A stretch of DNA of 64,000 nt. Origin: REEB95 sp963810055. GTDB taxonomy: Bacteria > Pseudomonadota > Alphaproteobacteria > ATCC43930 > CGMCC-115725. A program made the translations under genes and the position numbers. Below the pieces are notes generated by a model. It did no database searches. It was given only the letters and a program-made list of their open reading frames with translations, and had not been told where the DNA came from. The DNA lies in assembly GCA_963810055.1 (NCBI GenBank), contig CAWEME010000025.1, forward strand, positions 1 to 64,000, in the 5' to 3' direction. Shown here piece after piece: positions 61,101 to 64,000 of this stretch (its first letter is position 1; each line of letters opens with the position of its first letter).

Positions 61101-61865
61101 CGCGCGGACGAGAAAATCCGCTTCCGCGACATCCAGGCGCAGCCGCGCAAGATCATCTCCTCGCCCACCTGGTCCGGCATCGAGAGCGAGCTTGTGAGCT
61201 ACACCGCCGGCTACACCAACGTCCACGAGCTGATTCCGTGGCGCACGCTGACCGGCCGCCAGCAATTCTACCAGGATCACCGCTGGCTGCGCGATTTCGG
61301 CGAAGGCTTCGCGTCATACCGGCCGCCGGTCGACACCCGCACGATCGCGCCGCTCTTGGGCAAGCGCGGCAACGGCGAGAAGGAAATCGTCCTGAATTTC
61401 ATCACTCCCCATCAGAAATGGGGAATCCATTCGACCTATACCGACAATCTGCTGATGCTGACGCTGTCGCGCGGCGGACCGATCGTGTGGATTTCCGAAA
61501 CCGACGCCGAGCAGGCTGGCATCGTCGACAACGATTGGATCGAGCTCTACAACATCAACGGCGCGATCACGGCCCGCGCCGTGGTGAGCCAGCGCGTTCA
61601 CGTGGGCATGTGCCTCATGTATCACGCGCAGGAAAAAATCGTGAACGTGCCGGGATCCGAGATCACCGGGCTGCGCGGCGGCATCCACAACTCGGTGACA
61701 CGGACCGTTCTGAAGCCGACGCACATGGTCGGCGGTTACGCCCAGCTGTCCTACGGCTTCAACTATTACGGCACGGTTGGGTCAAACCGCGACGAATTCG
61801 TCATCCTGCGCAAGATGGTGCGGGTCGACTGGATGAACGCACCCGTGTCGAGCGCGGCCGAGTGA
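58125..61865 (+). CDS. narG: Respiratory nitrate reductase, alpha subunit
   Basis: 1246 residues, membrane-bound on the cytoplasmic side. Holds the molybdenum cofactor and reduces nitrate to nitrite. The FS0 cluster ligands His50, Cys54, Cys58 and Cys93 are in place (THGVNCTGSCSW … GCSRG), which marks NarG rather than a periplasmic enzyme. TKTVAVTPDYSEVAKLSD lies in the cofactor region. No Tat signal is needed. narH starts 13 bases later. Confidence 0.97.
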   Translation: MGHFLDRLSYFTRLREPFAEGHGETRRENRDWEEGYRQRWQHDKIVRSTHGVNCTGSCSWKIYVKGGVVTWETQQTDYPRTRPGMPNHEPRGCSRGASYSWYLYSASRLKYPMVRAPLLRLWREARQTMDPVAAWAWVSGDAERARSFKSIRGRGGFVRSSWDEVNEIVAAANIHTIKAFGPDRVVGFSPIPAMSMVSYAAGSRYLSLIGGTLMSFYDWYCDLPPSSPQTWGEQTDVPESADWYNSGYIIAWGSNVPQTRTPDAHFFTEARYNGTKTVAVTPDYSEVAKLSDIWLHPKQGTDAALAMAMGHVILREFFLDRQVPYFQDYCRRYTDMPMLVRLVRQGERWVPDRTLRASDFPDALGQKGNPEWKTAAVDEISGEIVAPQGSIGYRWPQEGDEGGKWNLEAKEGAAGREVKLALSLIDRRDEVLAVAFPYFGNQPHEHFTGNDQGGDVLLRNVPARKVKLADGEAYVATVFDLLCANYGLDRGLGGEGARAFGDNLPCTPAWQEPITGVPADKVIAVARGFAENAEKTKGRSMVIIGAAMNHWYHQDMNYRGVINMLMMCGTVGVSGGGWAHYVGQEKLRPQTGWTALAFALDWARPPRQMNSTSFFYAHSDQWRYEKLRVDELLSPLADRARYSGGMIDLNVRAERMGWLPSSPQLGANPLKVAAEARAAGKPAKDYVAAELKSGRLRMACEDPDNPVNFPRNLFIWRSNLFGSSGKGHEYFLRHFLGTNHGLQGKDLGETGGQKPEEVVWREPAPEGKLDLVVTIDFRMSTSCLYSDIVLPTATWYEKNDLNTSDMHPFIHPLSAAVDPVWESRSDWEIYKGIARKFSELVPGHLGVEQDVVLTPIMHDTPAEIAQPFDVRDWKKGECELIPGKTAPQITVVERDYPNTYRRFTALGPLMDKLGNGGKGISWNTEDEVKGLAQLNYTVAEGPTKGRPRIESDIDAAEVILYLAPETNGHVAVKAWDALSRATGREHRHLAEPRADEKIRFRDIQAQPRKIISSPTWSGIESELVSYTAGYTNVHELIPWRTLTGRQQFYQDHRWLRDFGEGFASYRPPVDTRTIAPLLGKRGNGEKEIVLNFITPHQKWGIHSTYTDNLLMLTLSRGGPIVWISETDAEQAGIVDNDWIELYNINGAITARAVVSQRVHVGMCLMYHAQEKIVNVPGSEITGLRGGIHNSVTRTVLKPTHMVGGYAQLSYGFNYYGTVGSNRDEFVILRKMVRVDWMNAPVSSAAE

Positions 61866-61878
61866 CGGGAGGAATGCG

Positions 61879-63411
61879 ATGAAAATCCGCGCGCAGATCG
61901 CGATGGTGTTGAACCTCGACAAGTGCATCGGTTGCCACACCTGTTCGGTCACGTGCAAGAACGTGTGGACGTCGCGTCCGGGCATGGAATACGCCTGGTT
62001 CAACAACGTCGAAACCAAGCCCGGCATCGGCTATCCGAAGGATTGGGAGAATCAGGAGCGCTGGCGCGGCGGCTGGGAGCGCAAGCGCAACGGCAAGATC
62101 GCGCCGAAACAGGGCGGCAAGTGGGCGATCCTCGCCAACATTTTCGCCAACCCGAACCTGCCCGAGATCGACGACTACTACGAGCCCTTCACCTTCGACT
62201 ACGAGTACCTCCAAACCGCGCCGCAATTGGCGACCGCGCCGGTCGCGCGCCCGATATCGCTGGTCAGCGGCCGTTTGATGGACAAGATCGAATGGGGACC
62301 CAATTGGGAGGAAATCCTCGGCGGCGAATTCGCCAAGCGCTCGCAGGACTACAACTTCGACCAGGTGCAGAAGGACATCTACGGCGAGTTCGAAAACACC
62401 TTCATGATGTATCTGCCGCGGCTGTGCGAGCATTGCCTCAATCCGAGCTGCGTCGCCTCTTGTCCCTCGGGCTCGATCTACAAGCGCGAGGAGGACGGCA
62501 TCGTCCTGATCGACCAGGACAAGTGCCGCGGCTGGCGCATGTGCGTCTCGGGCTGTCCGTACAAGAAGATCTATTACAACTGGACGACGGGCAAGGCGGA
62601 GAAGTGCATCTTCTGTTATCCGCGCATCGAAGCCGGCCAGCCGACCGTCTGCTCCGAGACCTGCGTCGGCCGCATCCGCTATCTCGGCGTGCTGCTCTAC
62701 GACGCCGACGGCATCGAGCGCGCCGCGGCCACGGAACGGCCCGAGGATTTGTACGAGGCGCAGCTGGCCTTGTTCCTCGATCCGAACGATCCCAAGATCG
62801 AGGCCGAGGCGCGGTCCAACGGCGTGCCCGAAGCGTGGCTCGAGGCGGCCAAGCGATCTCCCGCCTACAAGATGGCTGTCGAATGGAAGATCGCCTTTCC
62901 GCTCCATCCCGAATACCGCACCATGCCGATGGTGTGGTACGTGCCGCCGCTGTCGCCGATCCAGTCGCACGCCAATGCCGGCCATGTCGGCGCGGCGGGC
63001 GAGCTGCCGGACGTGCGCTCGCTGCGCATCCCGATCCGTTATCTCGCCAATCTGCTGACCGCCGGCGCCGAGGCGCCGGTCGTCTCGGCGCTCGAACGCA
63101 TGCTGGCGATGCGCGCATTCTACCGCGGCCGGCAATTGGGCGCCGGCGACAATCTGGCGGTGCTCGAACAAGCCGGGATCACGCTGGCGCAGGTCGAGGA
63201 GATGCACCGCTATCTCTCGATCGCCAATTACGAGGACCGCTTCGTGATCCCGACGTCGCATCGCGAGGAGGCGGAGAACGCCTATGCCCTGCGCGGCGCT
63301 TGCGGCTTTTCCTTCGGCAATGGCTGCGACGCGGGCGAGGCCAAATCGAGCCTGTTCGGCGGCAAGATGGGCCAGAAGAAGGCCGTTCCGATCCGCATGC
63401 TGGACCATTGA
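61879..63411 (+). CDS. narH: Respiratory nitrate reductase, beta subunit
   Basis: 510 residues. Electron-transfer subunit with four Fe-S clusters: CIGCHTCSVTCKNVW, CEHCLNPSCVASCPSG, CRGWRMCVSGCPYKK (Trp in place of a cysteine, giving the 3Fe-4S cluster) and CIFCYPR…CSETC. It passes electrons from NarI to NarG. Confidence 0.97.
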   Translation: MKIRAQIAMVLNLDKCIGCHTCSVTCKNVWTSRPGMEYAWFNNVETKPGIGYPKDWENQERWRGGWERKRNGKIAPKQGGKWAILANIFANPNLPEIDDYYEPFTFDYEYLQTAPQLATAPVARPISLVSGRLMDKIEWGPNWEEILGGEFAKRSQDYNFDQVQKDIYGEFENTFMMYLPRLCEHCLNPSCVASCPSGSIYKREEDGIVLIDQDKCRGWRMCVSGCPYKKIYYNWTTGKAEKCIFCYPRIEAGQPTVCSETCVGRIRYLGVLLYDADGIERAAATERPEDLYEAQLALFLDPNDPKIEAEARSNGVPEAWLEAAKRSPAYKMAVEWKIAFPLHPEYRTMPMVWYVPPLSPIQSHANAGHVGAAGELPDVRSLRIPIRYLANLLTAGAEAPVVSALERMLAMRAFYRGRQLGAGDNLAVLEQAGITLAQVEEMHRYLSIANYEDRFVIPTSHREEAENAYALRGACGFSFGNGCDAGEAKSSLFGGKMGQKKAVPIRMLDH

Positions 63412-63422
63412 GGGGGCCGCCG

Positions 63423-64000
63423 ATGACCGATTCACCGATGATCGTCCTGCGCGCGCTCGGCGCCCTGCTGACCTACCCGGGCCTCGAATTGCGCGACGCC
63501 TTGCCCGAGATCGGCGAGGCCCTGCGCGTCTCGCCGCTGCTTTCGCCGCCGGACCGCGCCGCGCTTCAAGGGCTGGTCGAGCTTTTGAGCGGCGCCGATC
63601 CTTTTTGGGCCGAGGAGCGATATGTGGAGCTGTTCGACCGCGGCCGCGCCACCTCGCTCCATTTGTTCGAACACGTCCATGGCGACACCCGCGCGCGTGG
63701 CGACGCCATGGTCGATCTTAAGACGGTCTATGAACGCGCCGGGTTTCGCCTCGCCGCCAACGAGCTGCCCGACTATCTGCCCGTCGTTCTGGAATATTTG
63801 AGCTGCCGGGACAAGGCCGAGACCAAGGACATGCTCGGCGATTGCGCACACGTATTGCGCGCGGTGGGCGAGACGCTGCTGCAACGCGGTAGTGGCTACA
63901 GCGCGGTCTTCGCGGCTTTGCTGAGCATCGCCGGCGAATCCGGGCTTGACCGCAAAGCCGCGTCCCGTCGCGCGGCTGAAACCGAGGATCTGGACCGCGA
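63423..64000 (+). CDS. narJ: Nitrate reductase molybdenum cofactor assembly chaperone NarJ, partial
   Basis: First 192 residues, cut by the window end. PMIVLRALGALLTYPGLELRDAL is the TorD/NarJ-fold start, and YVELFDRGRATSLHLFEHVHGDTRARG and LPDYLPVVLEYLS are NarJ signatures. It inserts the cofactor into NarG and is not part of the final enzyme. narI is expected next. Confidence 0.95.
   Translation, partial: MTDSPMIVLRALGALLTYPGLELRDALPEIGEALRVSPLLSPPDRAALQGLVELLSGADPFWAEERYVELFDRGRATSLHLFEHVHGDTRARGDAMVDLKTVYERAGFRLAANELPDYLPVVLEYLSCRDKAETKDMLGDCAHVLRAVGETLLQRGSGYSAVFAALLSIAGESGLDRKAASRRAAETEDLDR

Noticed and set aside
57909..61280. 1123-codon open frame on the minus strand
   Set aside because: Antisense to narK and narG, which are certain; the translation is low-complexity Arg/Ala/Gly text.
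1..64000. CRISPR array, prophage or rRNA operon
   Set aside because: No regularly spaced repeats, no phage structural genes and no rRNA sequence were seen.

Overview
The window looks like an alphaproteobacterial chromosome segment, most plausibly from a Rhodospirillales-type relative. The signs are high GC, ribonuclease E with an acidic insertion in its S1 domain, the pairs glnE-bcp and rluD-rpoH, the run pyrB-pyrC-plsY-dprA-topA-rnr, gatCAB, and a nitrate-respiration cluster. This assignment is inference from gene content; there is no rRNA gene in the window.

Layout. 0-2.6 kb: an M48 protease and a class I aminotransferase, both broken by single-base insertions. 2.6-9.7 kb: rne (minus strand), the bifunctional penicillin-binding protein mrcA, and prfB with its programmed +1 frameshift. 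9.9-16.6 kb: an accessory block of a PhnD-like periplasmic binding protein, a sensor histidine kinase overlapping it, and a 1348-residue fusion of two rhodanese domains, a YidC/Oxa1-like membrane module and an ATP-driven phosphotransferase with a swivelling-histidine domain. This block is the best candidate for an undescribed system. 16.7-25.8 kb: bcp, glnE, a YhdP/AsmA-like protein, tyrS and a frameshifted anmK. 25.8-28.3 kb: a decayed or badly sequenced stretch holding remnants of a solute-binding protein and an MmgE/PrpD gene, ending in low-complexity DNA. 28.3-40.2 kb: rpoH, rluD, a small membrane protein, an ornithine/lysine decarboxylase with a structured leader that contains a well-primed small ORF, a DUF1194 protein, a secreted hypothetical, an S41 protease, rnr and topA.

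40.2-45.4 kb: dprA is split by a 4083-bp IS1595-family transposon (41263-45345). It has perfect 23-bp terminal inverted repeats, an 8-bp target duplication and four passenger genes, and its promoters and operators can be read in the sequence. 45.4-52.1 kb: the other side of dprA, plsY, an apparently catalytically dead pyrC, pyrB, ruvX and gatCAB. gatB carries a near-perfect parS site. 52.1-54.5 kb: a mannose-1-phosphate guanylyltransferase, a small conserved protein, tRNA-Ser(GCU) and an integrase relic beside it. 54.5-64 kb: cupin, nnrS, nsrR, then narK-narG-narH-narJ (cut by the window end). Good NsrR- and FNR-type sites lie in the nsrR/narK divergent region.

How the genes work together. 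The right end is an anaerobic respiration module: NarK moves nitrate and nitrite, NarGH reduces nitrate at the membrane, NarJ matures it, and NsrR/NnrS answer the NO produced. The 9.9-16.6 kb block reads as a ligand-sensing unit (binding protein plus kinase) next to a membrane enzyme with periplasmic sulfur-transfer domains and a cytoplasmic phosphotransferase. Most other genes are housekeeping. Six frameshifts in otherwise well-preserved genes (0.6-2.4 kb and 25.4 kb) all read as one extra base, which suggests consensus errors rather than real decay in those genes.
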